In this document: positions 8,073-16,865 of the stretch, piece after piece
Layout: each line of letters starts with the position of its first letter
Position numbering within the stretch: the first letter of the stretch is position 1
Source of the DNA: CAZHJK01 sp964533275
GTDB taxonomy: Bacteria > Bacillota > Clostridia > Eubacteriales > Garciellaceae
DNA length: 64,000 nucleotides
Direction of reading: 5' to 3'
NCBI GenBank assembly: GCA_964533275.1
Contig: CAZHJK010000005.1
Location: 59,477-123,476 of the forward strand
Translations under genes and position numbers: made by a program
The notes under the pieces: model-generated
Told to the model about the DNA's origin: nothing
Database searches by the model: none
What the model saw: only the letters and a program-made list of their open reading frames with translations

Positions 8073-9089
8073 TTATTCCCAATAATTCACATTAACGCCT
8101 AGTCCTTTTTCTTTTGCTAATCTATAAGCATGTGCCACAACTGTAATGTCCTCTATACCCATTCCAACAGCATTAAAATAGATTATTTGGTCGTCGTTTT
8201 CTCGTCCTGATTTCTTTTTGTTAATAATCTCTCCTAACTCTGCATCAATATCTTCATCTTTTATTATACCTTCCTTGTACATAAGTGCCACTGTACTAAT
8301 CATTCGATGCTTAATTCCTTCCCAAGTATCACAAACTATTAGATCTGCCTTGGAAACACAATCATAAGAAACCTCATAGTCTGCCATATTCATAACCAAG
8401 GCTCCTTTTTTAAGCCATTCATACTCTATAAATGGTTCAGTAGCTAAAGTTACTGTGACAATTATATCACTATCCTCTGCAGCATCTTTTATATTTTTAA
8501 CGGGAATTACTTCAATTCCATGTTTTTCATTCATTTCCTTTGCAAATTGTTCAGAACGATCAAAATACAAATCATATATATATACTTTATTTAATGTAGG
8601 ACACTCAACTAATGCTGCTTCAAGCTGAGTTCTTCCCTGTGCACCTGCACCACATATTAGCATAGTTTTAGCATTATTTTTAGCTAAATATTTTATGGCT
8701 ATTCCTCCAACTGCTCCTGTTCTCTTTGCGCTAACAGTGGTTCCATCAGCTATTGCGATAGGTAACTTTGTATCAGCATCGTTAAGTACGACTGTTACAC
8801 TGGCACGAGGAAGTCCTATCTTTAAGTTACTTGGACCACTTCCAATCCATTTAATGCCTAGAACATTATATTCTCCCCCAATAAAACCGGGCATCGCATT
8901 GATCCTACCATAAATATTTTCATCCTCTGGAGTATCACCCTTACAGGTTACAAGCTTTCCAGTATTAATAGCGTCACCTTTATCAAATAGGGACAAACAA
9001 TTTTCCACATCGTTTATTACTTTTTTCATGTCATTTGCTACTAAAGTGTTTACAACGGTATTATTCATAAATAGAATATCATGTTTCAT
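8073..9089 (-). CDS. ornithine cyclodeaminase / mu-crystallin family protein
   Basis: A 338-residue NAD(P)-dependent enzyme of the ornithine cyclodeaminase family. It has the substrate-binding stretch GIKWIGSGPSN (about 78-88), ISAKRTGAVGG-like TVSAKRTGAVGG (about 118-129), the Rossmann loop CGAGAQGRTQ (about 145-154) and a conserved acidic residue in VMNMADYEV. The family deaminates and cyclises ornithine to proline, reduces cyclic imines, or makes N-substituted amino acids. The ribosome site GGGGG precedes the ATG. It lies 15 bases after the opine dehydrogenase-like gene, in an operon with a GltS-like carrier. That setting favours degradation or synthesis of an amino-acid-derived opine-like compound. 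The substrate is not fixed by sequence. Confidence 0.84.
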   Translation of the reverse strand: MKHDILFMNNTVVNTLVANDMKKVINDVENCLSLFDKGDAINTGKLVTCKGDTPEDENIYGRINAMPGFIGGEYNVLGIKWIGSGPSNLKIGLPRASVTVVLNDADTKLPIAIADGTTVSAKRTGAVGGIAIKYLAKNNAKTMLICGAGAQGRTQLEAALVECPTLNKVYIYDLYFDRSEQFAKEMNEKHGIEVIPVKNIKDAAEDSDIIVTVTLATEPFIEYEWLKKGALVMNMADYEVSYDCVSKADLIVCDTWEGIKHRMISTVALMYKEGIIKDEDIDAELGEIINKKKSGRENDDQIIYFNAVGMGIEDITVVAHAYRLAKEKGLGVNVNYWE

Positions 9090-9104
9090 TTAAGCTACCC
9101 CCTT

Positions 9105-10211
9105 CTAGTCTATATTTTCACCTGATTCAAAATATTCTAATATTGCTTTCTTGGACATACCTTCAAGTCCTAAGTTCTTCAGTGAACGCCCTGATTCCCT
9201 AAAATCTATTTTGTATATAGAACTTGAAATGTCAATAATTGCATCTATATTTGGAGTTTGTACATTTACAGCCTTTGCTAACTCAGAAATGGCAACTAAT
9301 CCTGTTGGAACATCTTCTATTACATATCTAACTTGAGTAGTTTTAGGAGCTGTTATATCTTTATAAGCCGTATTATTATTTATTCTTTCATATAGAGTTT
9401 CACCATAGGTATCGTAGGATTTTACTAACCAATCCTTAGCAGAAAGAATATCTGCACCAAAAGCTTTTGCAACACTAAGACGCTCTTTATCAACTATTTC
9501 AATAAATTCAGCAACTGTGGGACTGATGCCTTCCCAATAATATTTAAATCCCTGTTCATCACTTTCGATTCTACCGATATTAAGTAAAACCGGAATAGGA
9601 TGAAACATGCTTCCAATATTTGAGAAACTTGTCCAGGCTATATTAGGAACAGGGTTAAATTGTTTATAATAAGGAGCAAGAGCTTTCGTGACTTCGTATA
9701 TTCGGCTACTAGGAATGGAGCTAATATCCACTGATTTTTTTATACCATAAATACTAACTGAATTACCGTTTGTCTTTCTACAAGAATATATAAGAGTTTG
9801 TGTTTCTGCAATTATGACATCTTTATTACAGCCATGGGAACGAATAGTATTTAAAAATTCTAAAGCGCCTGCTGTACGGCCTGGATTAAGTATTATTATT
9901 TGACCATCTTCAAGAAACTCGCTACAAGCTTCAGCAATCATTTTATGGGTAAATGCTGGGGTTACTATCATGATGATTTTTACACCTTTAATTGCTTCAC
10001 CTATATTAGAGGTTACTAATGATGGTTTTACCTTTGTATCTGTTCCATTATAGTTAAGGTTAATGTATCCGGCTTCTTGTATATCTTTTAAATATTCAGG
10101 GAATAAATCGCAAAGATTTACATTCCCCTTCATACTTAATATATGTGCGGCTATTGCAGTTCCTCCATTACCAGCGCCTATTACTGCTATTGTATCTACT
10201 GGTTCACTCAT
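9105..10211 (-). CDS. NAD/NADP octopine/nopaline (opine) dehydrogenase family protein
   Basis: A 368-residue two-domain oxidoreductase. Residues about 1-170 form a Rossmann domain with the loop VIGAGNGGTAIAAH near residue 10. The rest matches the all-helical opine dehydrogenase catalytic domain, with conserved HPIPVLLNIGR and YYWEGISP and a histidine in the HP pair. Opine dehydrogenases reversibly condense an amino acid with a 2-keto acid using NAD(P)H. The ATG overlaps the end of the upstream carrier gene (ATGAGTGA), which implies translational coupling. Together with the cyclodeaminase-like gene and the Na+/amino acid carrier it probably forms an opine or N-alkyl amino acid utilisation pathway. 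The actual opine is unknown. Confidence 0.8.
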   Translation of the reverse strand: MSEPVDTIAVIGAGNGGTAIAAHILSMKGNVNLCDLFPEYLKDIQEAGYINLNYNGTDTKVKPSLVTSNIGEAIKGVKIIMIVTPAFTHKMIAEACSEFLEDGQIIILNPGRTAGALEFLNTIRSHGCNKDVIIAETQTLIYSCRKTNGNSVSIYGIKKSVDISSIPSSRIYEVTKALAPYYKQFNPVPNIAWTSFSNIGSMFHPIPVLLNIGRIESDEQGFKYYWEGISPTVAEFIEIVDKERLSVAKAFGADILSAKDWLVKSYDTYGETLYERINNNTAYKDITAPKTTQVRYVIEDVPTGLVAISELAKAVNVQTPNIDAIIDISSSIYKIDFRESGRSLKNLGLEGMSKKAILEYFESGENID

Positions 10212-11595
10212 TAGCTAATTCACTTCTTTGTTCAAGTTTAGGATTTTTAATCCAAAAACCTGCAAATCTTAAAAATAAAATCAAAACAACTGATAAGGCG
10301 GTAAAGAATAAACCTACATTTAAGACACCCCAGGATACTATTATTAAAGGATAGGCTGAAGTAAGTAAACCACCACCAATATAAGGGCTCATAAAGGTTG
10401 AACTTAGTGCATACATACTACCAGCATCTGATTTCATCTCAGGATCACAGGTACGCATTAACAGATATGCCACTGCAGCAACACCAGAAGCCGCTCCATA
10501 ACGCATTATACCATGCTCAAACCAGTTATTCTGGAATATCCTAGGAGAAAGCCAAAGGAAAACCCATATGGTGACAGCTACGACAATAATAGATCCTATT
10601 AGAAGCTCTTTCCAATATGTGAAAACAACAGGTATAGATATAGAAGCAACTGCGGATGTAACGAGAATTTCAAGTGCAAATCCTTGAATACGTAGGAGAA
10701 CATTTCTATCAACTAAATCCTTGAGAGAGGTTCTCTGGACTACCATGTTAACAAGCCAACCACCTATCATTGCAAATGGGAATAAGGGTATAGAGAACGA
10801 AAGGAAAGTTTTACTTGACCAGACTATAACCCAACCAATAAGAATTGATATACCAATAAGTCCAAAGTGGAAAGCAAATGTTTCAACAACATCGTTACTG
10901 ATAGTTTGTGATGAACCTATTGGACGATTATCAGCAAAAACTTCTTTAGCTTTGTTGCCATCAGCCTTTACCGTAAGATGTTTAGTATATCTTTTTCTCA
11001 CACCAAAATTAATTAATGCCATACCACCGAATATTCCGCTTAATAATCCTATTGTTGCAGTTGTTTTAGCTACATCTCCTCCATCTGCCCAATTAAGTTC
11101 CTCAAAGACTGTTACCATTCCACCAGCTGTTCCATGACCACCTAGGAAACCAATTTCAAAGGTACTACCAAAGATTGGGTTTGTTCCGAATAAAGGTGTA
11201 AATATTAGCGCTGTTATAATGCAAACTAAACCAATTTGGAAGAAATCATGTATGTAAAACTGTAGAACACCTGGAACTAAAGTTTTAGCTTGACTCTTAA
11301 GACTTTTGTTGCTCTTTGGAACGCCTAGAAGCATTACTGCAAAAACGATTACAATCATATTACCAGAAAGTCCGCCAATAGATGACATAATATCAGCTGG
11401 AATAACTTTTAACATATGAGGCCCTAAAATCATCCCCATTATACCTGCTAAAAGAGATGCGGGTATAAAAGCTTTTTTAAGAAATTCTACTTTAAGTCTG
11501 ACAATAGTTGCTACTAAAATTAGAATTGCTACGATTGATATATAAATCATTAGGCTTTGCGTTGTACTACTAGGGATTTGCTCAATAGGTAACAT
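10204..11595 (-). CDS. GltS-like sodium/glutamate symporter family protein
   Basis: A 463-residue polytopic membrane protein related to sodium:glutamate symporters. It has about 11-12 hydrophobic segments and the characteristic glycine-rich loop GFLGGHGTAGG (about 150-160); a second re-entrant loop lies in the C-terminal half (RYGAASGVAAVAYLLMR). It is somewhat longer than E. coli GltS (about 400 residues). It is the first gene of the minus-strand operon with opine dehydrogenase-like and ornithine cyclodeaminase-like genes. It starts at an ATG 11 bases after an AGGAGG site and most likely imports the cluster's amino-acid-like substrate. The divergent RpiR gene is the likely regulator. Confidence 0.8.
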   Translation of the reverse strand: MLPIEQIPSSTTQSLMIYISIVAILILVATIVRLKVEFLKKAFIPASLLAGIMGMILGPHMLKVIPADIMSSIGGLSGNMIVIVFAVMLLGVPKSNKSLKSQAKTLVPGVLQFYIHDFFQIGLVCIITALIFTPLFGTNPIFGSTFEIGFLGGHGTAGGMVTVFEELNWADGGDVAKTTATIGLLSGIFGGMALINFGVRKRYTKHLTVKADGNKAKEVFADNRPIGSSQTISNDVVETFAFHFGLIGISILIGWVIVWSSKTFLSFSIPLFPFAMIGGWLVNMVVQRTSLKDLVDRNVLLRIQGFALEILVTSAVASISIPVVFTYWKELLIGSIIVVAVTIWVFLWLSPRIFQNNWFEHGIMRYGAASGVAAVAYLLMRTCDPEMKSDAGSMYALSSTFMSPYIGGGLLTSAYPLIIVSWGVLNVGLFFTALSVVLILFLRFAGFWIKNPKLEQRSELANE

Positions 11596-11739
11596 ATAAT
11601 TCCTCCTTAATTTTTTATAAATCTAATTATACAGAAAATTATATTTTTTTTCAATATTAAAAATAAAAAAAATATTTTTATTGTTTTTACTTTTATTTTA
11701 TTATAATATTATTTTAGGAACAGTTTTTAAAAATAATAA

Positions 11740-11758
11740 GTCATATGTTGTCATATGT
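11740..11758 (+). promoter_or_regulatory. tandem GTCATATGT repeat, possible regulator site
   Basis: Two exact copies of GTCATATGT (11740-11748 and 11750-11758), one base apart, lie in the spacer between the GltS-like operon and the divergent RpiR gene, just upstream of the RpiR ribosome site. A tandem repeat in this position could be an operator. No match to a known consensus is claimed. Confidence 0.25.
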
Positions 11759-11779
11759 CTACATGAAAGGATTGTTATA

Positions 11780-12637
11780 ATGAATGACTTACTTCGTCAA
11801 ATACAAAAAGTATCTAAAACACTTCCGCATGCACAGAGATTAGTTTCAGAGTATGTACTGATAAATTATAGCGAAATACCTTTTTTGACTATTACAAATA
11901 TGGCTCAAGAAATTGGAGTTAGTGATACGACTATAATAAAATTTTGTTCAATACTTGGTTATGATAGTTTTTCGGGTTTTAAGAAAAAATTTGTTCAGCA
12001 TGTTAAAACAGAACTTGCCATTTACAATAACTTCGAAAGTCGTATAGGAAATATGAACGATAAAGATACACTTGATCAGATTTTAGAAAATGATAATTTG
12101 AATATTAAAACTACCCTAACTCGATTAATAAACAAACAAAATTTGGAACCATTTTTAGATATGCTGGATAGTGCATCAAATATATATATTTGCGGTATGA
12201 GATCCTCATCTATTTTGATGGATTTTCTTACACAAAGTTTAAGAGTTCAGGGATATAGTGTTATACCCTTTATTTCTAATGGACATTTTATCGATCAATT
12301 ATGTCAAGCTAAACCTACTGATCTTTTTATTAGTTTCGCCTTTTCTAGATATACTGCAAAATCAGTGAAAGCTCTTGAATTTATATCTAAGAAGAAAATA
12401 CCATGTGTTGCTTTTACCGATTCTACATTAAGTCCTACCTATGGCCTAGCAGACTTATCTTTTATCTGTGAAACACAATCATTTAGTTATCAAGCATCAT
12501 ATGTAGGTGTTTTATCTTTATTAAATGCAATAATTACAAAAACTTCCCTGCGTAATAAAAATAAAGCTTCACAAAGTCTTAAAGAACTTGAAGATGCTTT
12601 AGAACATTTTGATATGTTTACTCAGCATAATGAATAA
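11780..12637 (+). CDS. MurR/RpiR family transcriptional regulator
   Basis: A 285-residue regulator. An N-terminal HTH_6 domain (about 1-77) contains the recognition pattern ITNMAQEIGVSDTTIIKFCSILGYDSFSGFKK, read in parts. A SIS sugar/isomerase domain (about 115-255) has YICGMRSSSILMDFL and the ligand-binding FISFAFSRYTA. A much longer frame is open from 11681, but the ATG at 11780 has the ribosome site GAAAGGA and begins the HTH domain properly. It is divergent from the opine-type operon and probably controls it in response to a pathway intermediate. A second RpiR protein occurs at 52.7 kb. Confidence 0.85.
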   Translation: MNDLLRQIQKVSKTLPHAQRLVSEYVLINYSEIPFLTITNMAQEIGVSDTTIIKFCSILGYDSFSGFKKKFVQHVKTELAIYNNFESRIGNMNDKDTLDQILENDNLNIKTTLTRLINKQNLEPFLDMLDSASNIYICGMRSSSILMDFLTQSLRVQGYSVIPFISNGHFIDQLCQAKPTDLFISFAFSRYTAKSVKALEFISKKKIPCVAFTDSTLSPTYGLADLSFICETQSFSYQASYVGVLSLLNAIITKTSLRNKNKASQSLKELEDALEHFDMFTQHNE

Positions 12638-12715
12638 TTTTTATATAAAATTAAATTATAAAATACCAAGAATAAAATAAACTTGGCATTAATAATTTGA
12701 ACTTTATTGTCTTTT

Positions 12716-12885
12716 TTAAAATGGTGAAAATCCCATATCAAACCAATTCTCTTGAGTATACATCTTATATTCTTCGTATAGGACTTTCCTATGTTCTTCC
12801 TCCCAATATGCTAATTCTTCATACATTTTTTTGCCTGCTGCATCATTATGAGTGTAATTATTGTAACAAGGATGTTTCGGTGCCT
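12716..12885 (-). pseudogene. C-terminal remnant of a ferritin-like/rubrerythrin-type protein
   Basis: On the minus strand, before a TAA at 12716-12718, is a clear helical tail reading AAGKKMYEELAYWEEEHRK, then VLYEEYKMYTQENWF and ending GFSPF. The EELAxxEEEH helix and the aromatic WFDMGFSPF end resemble the last helix and tail of ferritin-like/rubrerythrin proteins. No initiation codon or N-terminal four-helix portion exists upstream. Homology ends near 12885, where a tail on the opposite strand begins. I treat it as a broken 3' end left by a deletion or rearrangement. Confidence 0.5.
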
Positions 12886-13017
12886 CCCGGTGCGTTTGTA
12901 GATATGTTTAAATCCTTAGGTGACAATCCTGTTGTGGAAGTAAATTGTGATCATGAAGGGTTATTTACAAACCCAGAAGAATATACAAAAGGACTATTAA
13001 AATGTATTAGAATATAA
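12886..13017 (+). pseudogene. C-terminal remnant resembling an alpha/beta-hydrolase tail
   Basis: A plus-strand frame ends PPGAFVDMFKSLG, then NPVVEVNCDHEGLF, then TNPEEYTKGLLKCI. The spacing of a histidine after a hydrophobic strand, followed by NPEEY and a last helix, is typical of the catalytic-His end of alpha/beta hydrolases. The frame can be extended upstream to 12697, but that part is the antisense of the ferritin-like tail and is not plausible coding. Assignment is tentative. Confidence 0.38.
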
Positions 13018-13073
13018 TATGTAATGCTGACGAAAAAACGGTGAAAAAAATTGTAAAAATGCATAGTTTGTTG

Positions 13074-13111
13074 ATAAGAAGTACTTACATATAGGTGCTT
13101 CTTATTTTTTA
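13074..13111 (+). terminator. intrinsic terminator
   Basis: Stem ATAAGAAG (13074-13081) with CTTCTTAT (13098-13105), extended inward by about three more pairs and followed by a run of six T. It follows the plus-strand gene remnant and insulates the glycogen operon. Confidence 0.7.
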
Positions 13112-13144
13112 TATTTAATTAAGGATGATAGGTAAAGCCCTCTG

Positions 13145-13153
13145 TGATATAAT
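13145..13153 (+). promoter_or_regulatory. probable extended -10 promoter of the glycogen operon
   Basis: TGATATAAT is an extended -10 box (TG, one base, then perfect TATAAT) about 78 bases before the glgB start. No good -35 box lies 17 bases upstream, which fits an extended -10 promoter. No inverted repeat was seen to suggest an operator. Confidence 0.5.
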
Positions 13154-13230
13154 ATGTTAATAAATTCCAAAGTAGGATAATCTAAAACTAGGTTAGATTA
13201 TAGATGATGCAGTAGTGGGGGAGGTCTATT

Positions 13231-15276
13231 ATGAGAAAGCTTAAGTTAAATAGTGAGGATAATAACACAGCCAGCTTAAAGATCCTTGATAGGGATCCAT
13301 GGTTAGAACCCTATGGGAAGGATCTAGAGTTTCGTACGGAGAAATATCGTAGGACGAAAGAAAGATTGCTGAGGGAAAATAAAAGCCTTAAGGAATTTGC
13401 CAATGGACATCTCTTTTTTGGTTTTCATAGATTAGAAGATGGCTGGGTTTATCGGGAATGGGCCCCGGCTGCAGATAGTCTCTTTCTAATAGGGGATTTT
13501 AATAAATGGAATAGAATATCCCACCCTATGGAAAATAAAGGGGCGGGTGTATGGGAGATTTTTATTCCTGGCAGGGATAGCCTGCCCCATGGATCTAAAG
13601 TTAAGGTTAGTATTCAACATCAAGGGGAGGTAAGGGATCGTATCCCGCTATATATTAAGAAGGTTATACAAGATACTACTACAAAGGATTTCAGCGGGCA
13701 GATTTGGGATTGTAAATATCCATATGAATGGAGACATAAAGATTATAAAAGAAACATAGAAGAGGCTCCCTTAATATATGAAGCCCATATCGGAATGTCA
13801 CAAGAAAAAGAAGATATTGCAAGCTATAGGGAATTTGCAGATTATATCCTTCCAAGGGTGAAGGAACTTGGATATAATACAATTCAACTGATGGCTATTA
13901 TGGAGCATCCCTACTACGCATCCTTTGGCTATCATGTTTCCAATTTTTTTGCGGCTTCCTCATGGTTCGGTGCCACTGATGATTTAAAGTATCTTATAGA
14001 TAAAGCTCACGGAATGGGGATATCGGTAATTATGGATCTGATCCATTCCCATAGTATAAAAAACTATGCAGAAGGGATTCGAGACTTTGACGGGACCACA
14101 ACACAATTCTTCCATGAAGGTCAACGGGGGTATCATAGCGCATGGGATTCTTATCTGTTTAACTATGGGAAGGATGAAGTCATTCATTTTCTACTTTCCA
14201 ATATAAAATTTTGGATGGAGGAGTACCAATTTGACGGATTTCGATTTGATGGTGTCACTTCCATGATTTATAAGGATCATGGGTTAGGTACTGCCTTTGA
14301 TAGCTATGAGAAGTACTTTAGTTCTAACACTGATGTGGAAGCACTAACCTATCTACAACTTGCCAATGAATTAATAAAGGAGATAAATCCATATGCACTT
14401 ACTATAGCTGAGGATATGAGTGGTATGCCTGGTATGTGTTTACCCATAGGGGAGGGTGGAATAGGCTTTGATTATCGTTTAGCTATGGGAATGCCAGATT
14501 TTTGGATAAATACACTTAAAGTAAGGGACGAGGATTGGGATATGGAAAAGCTTATGCATGAGTTAACCACAAGTCGTCCAGGGGAAAAGCAAATCGCCTA
14601 TGTGGAATCTCACGATCAGGGTATTGTTGGGGATAAGACTTTAATCTTTAGAATGGCGGATCAAGAAATGTATTGGCATATGAGTAAGAAAAGTGAAAAT
14701 CTTATTATAGATCGTGCTATTGCTCTGCATAAGATGATACGATTAATTACTATATCCACTGGGAGTGAAGGTTATCTGAATTTTATGGGCAATGAATTTG
14801 GTCACCCTGAATGGATTGACTTTCCCAGGGAGGGTAATAATTGGAGTTTTAAGCATTGTAAAAGAAAGTGGAGCTTGGCAGATAATCCATCCTTACGCTA
14901 TAGTGAGTTAAATAAATTTGATGGTGTCATGATTCATTTAATGAGAAAGATGAACTTAATGGGGGGAAAAACAAAATGCCTTTGGCTGGATGGGGAGAAA
15001 AAGGTAATCGCCTTTGAAAAAAAGGACTGCCTATGGATTTTTAATTTTCATCCTCAAGATTCCTACCCCCATTTTGAGCTACCCTTATTTCAAGATGGAT
15101 GCTATCAGGTTATATTAGATACCGACCAAGTAGAATTTGGAGGATTAGGTCGTATACCCCATGATGTTTTTTATGAAGTCCAAAAACTACCTTTGAATTC
15201 TAAGGAGAAGGGAATTATCATTTATCTTCCAAGTAGATGTGCAATGGTATTAAAGAGGGTGAGGGATTATGAATAA
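13231..15276 (+). CDS. glgB: 1,4-alpha-glucan branching enzyme, eukaryote-like GH13_8 type
   Basis: A 681-residue branching enzyme that transfers alpha-1,4 segments to alpha-1,6 positions during glycogen synthesis. An N-terminal CBM48 domain (about 50-130; VYREWAPAADSLFLIGDFN) precedes the GH13 barrel. The catalytic residues are the nucleophile Asp340 (FRFDGVTSM), the acid Glu394 (AEDMSGMPG) and Asp462 (VESHDQ), with DLIHSHS in the first conserved region. These motifs resemble eukaryotic and Bacteroidetes-type GH13_8 enzymes more than the usual bacterial GH13_9 GlgB. Start: ATG after GGGGGAGG. It is the first gene of a seven-gene glycogen operon and overlaps malQ by 8 bases. Confidence 0.92.
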   Translation: MRKLKLNSEDNNTASLKILDRDPWLEPYGKDLEFRTEKYRRTKERLLRENKSLKEFANGHLFFGFHRLEDGWVYREWAPAADSLFLIGDFNKWNRISHPMENKGAGVWEIFIPGRDSLPHGSKVKVSIQHQGEVRDRIPLYIKKVIQDTTTKDFSGQIWDCKYPYEWRHKDYKRNIEEAPLIYEAHIGMSQEKEDIASYREFADYILPRVKELGYNTIQLMAIMEHPYYASFGYHVSNFFAASSWFGATDDLKYLIDKAHGMGISVIMDLIHSHSIKNYAEGIRDFDGTTTQFFHEGQRGYHSAWDSYLFNYGKDEVIHFLLSNIKFWMEEYQFDGFRFDGVTSMIYKDHGLGTAFDSYEKYFSSNTDVEALTYLQLANELIKEINPYALTIAEDMSGMPGMCLPIGEGGIGFDYRLAMGMPDFWINTLKVRDEDWDMEKLMHELTTSRPGEKQIAYVESHDQGIVGDKTLIFRMADQEMYWHMSKKSENLIIDRAIALHKMIRLITISTGSEGYLNFMGNEFGHPEWIDFPREGNNWSFKHCKRKWSLADNPSLRYSELNKFDGVMIHLMRKMNLMGGKTKCLWLDGEKKVIAFEKKDCLWIFNFHPQDSYPHFELPLFQDGCYQVILDTDQVEFGGLGRIPHDVFYEVQKLPLNSKEKGIIIYLPSRCAMVLKRVRDYE

Positions 15277-16747
15277 AAGAGGTAGCGGTATTTTAATGCA
15301 TATTACATCACTTCCCAGTCCCTATGGAATTGGGACTCTAGGTAGGGCAGCCTATGACTTTGTAGATTTTCTTCATGCTGCCAGACAAAGCTATTGGCAG
15401 ATACTTCCTATAGGTCCCACGGGTTTTGCAGAATCCCCATATCAATCCCTCTCTAGCTTTGGGGGTAATCCCTATTTTATCGACTTAGATATTTTGTCTC
15501 AGGAGGGATTACTTTCCAGTGAAGATTATAAGTATTTGGATTTTGGACGGGATAGGGAAAGGGTTGATTATCCAAGGATTTTTGAGAATAGATATAGGGT
15601 GTTTAAAAAAGCTTACCTTAAGGGGAGAACTATTTATTCTGAGGAGATAGAAAAATTTAAAGAAGAAAATAGCTGGTGGATTGAGGATTATGCCCTTTAT
15701 ATGGCATTGAAATTTAAAAATGATCTAAAGCCTTGGGATCAGTGGCAAGAGGATATAAAACTTCGAAGAGAACCGGCAATAGAAAAATGTAGAGAAGCTC
15801 TAAAGGATGAGATAGAGTACTGGGTTTTTTTACAATATATATTCTTTACCCAGTGGAAATGCTTAAAATCCTATGCCAATAGTAAGGGGATACAAATCAT
15901 AGGGGACCTACCTATATATGTTGCCCAGGACAGTGTGGATACTTGGTCTAATAGTGAGCTATTTTTATTGGATGGCAATAAAAATCCTATTAAGGTAGCA
16001 GGTTGTCCCCCGGATTACTTTTCAAAACATGGGCAGTTATGGGGAAATCCCATATATCATTGGGAGGAACATGAAAAACAAAATTTTAAGTGGTGGATAA
16101 AAAGAATCAAAAAGAATATGGAGAACTTTGATATTATCCGCTTAGATCATTTTAGAGGCATTGAATCCTATTGGGAGGTACCCTATGGGAATGAAACGGC
16201 AGAAGAGGGTCAATGGATGAAGGGCCCAGGAATGAAGCTTATTAAGGCGATAGAGGAATCCTTGGGCAAGGTAAATATTATTGCAGAGGATTTGGGAATT
16301 TTAACCCCTGAAGTTATGAAGTTAAAGGAGGAGGCAGGCTACCCTGGAATGAAGGTTCTCCAATTTGCCTTTCAAGCAGGTGAAGAAAGCATCTACCTTC
16401 CCCATAATATAGATAGGAATTCAGTGGTCTATACCGGAACCCATGACAATAATACCATTATGGGATGGTTTGAAGACAGCAGCCATAGAGACATTAATTT
16501 TGCCATTGAGTATTTAAAACTGAATAAAGTGGAAGGGTATAATTGGGGGATGATAAGGGGAGCTTGGAGCTCAGTGTCTAATACTTCCATAGCTCCCATG
16601 CAGGATTTTTTAGGGTTAGGAAGTCATTCAAGAATGAACACACCCTCAACCATCGGTGGGAATTGGTGTTGGCGAGTCAAAGAAGAAGAGCTCAGCACAG
16701 CTTTAGCGGAGAGGATAAGAAAGCTTACCATCCTATACGGCCGGTAG
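15269..16747 (+). CDS. malQ: 4-alpha-glucanotransferase (amylomaltase, GH77)
   Basis: A 492-residue GH77 disproportionating enzyme that moves maltosyl or longer units between alpha-1,4-glucans. It processes the short oligosaccharides left by phosphorylase and debranching enzyme. It begins with the standard RGSGILMHITSLPSPYGIG, read in parts, and carries the nucleophile Asp293 (RLDHFRG), the acid/base Glu340 (AEDLG) and the TGTHDNNT stabiliser region. Length is normal for the family. It overlaps the glgB end by 8 bases, so it is translationally coupled. A 118-base gap then precedes glgC. Confidence 0.93.
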   Translation: MNKRGSGILMHITSLPSPYGIGTLGRAAYDFVDFLHAARQSYWQILPIGPTGFAESPYQSLSSFGGNPYFIDLDILSQEGLLSSEDYKYLDFGRDRERVDYPRIFENRYRVFKKAYLKGRTIYSEEIEKFKEENSWWIEDYALYMALKFKNDLKPWDQWQEDIKLRREPAIEKCREALKDEIEYWVFLQYIFFTQWKCLKSYANSKGIQIIGDLPIYVAQDSVDTWSNSELFLLDGNKNPIKVAGCPPDYFSKHGQLWGNPIYHWEEHEKQNFKWWIKRIKKNMENFDIIRLDHFRGIESYWEVPYGNETAEEGQWMKGPGMKLIKAIEESLGKVNIIAEDLGILTPEVMKLKEEAGYPGMKVLQFAFQAGEESIYLPHNIDRNSVVYTGTHDNNTIMGWFEDSSHRDINFAIEYLKLNKVEGYNWGMIRGAWSSVSNTSIAPMQDFLGLGSHSRMNTPSTIGGNWCWRVKEEELSTALAERIRKLTILYGR

Positions 16748-16865
16748 ATTAAAGATAAGTTAGTTTAATGTTGAAAATATACTAAGATGGGTATATATAA
16801 GGGGAAAAAGTAGTATATATATTGTATTATGTCTTTAGAAATTGAAAAATAAGGGGGGATATGTT

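Noticed and set aside
12697..13017. A single 106-codon plus-strand gene
   Set aside because: Its first half is the antisense of a convincing ferritin-like tail, and only the last 45 or so residues look like protein.
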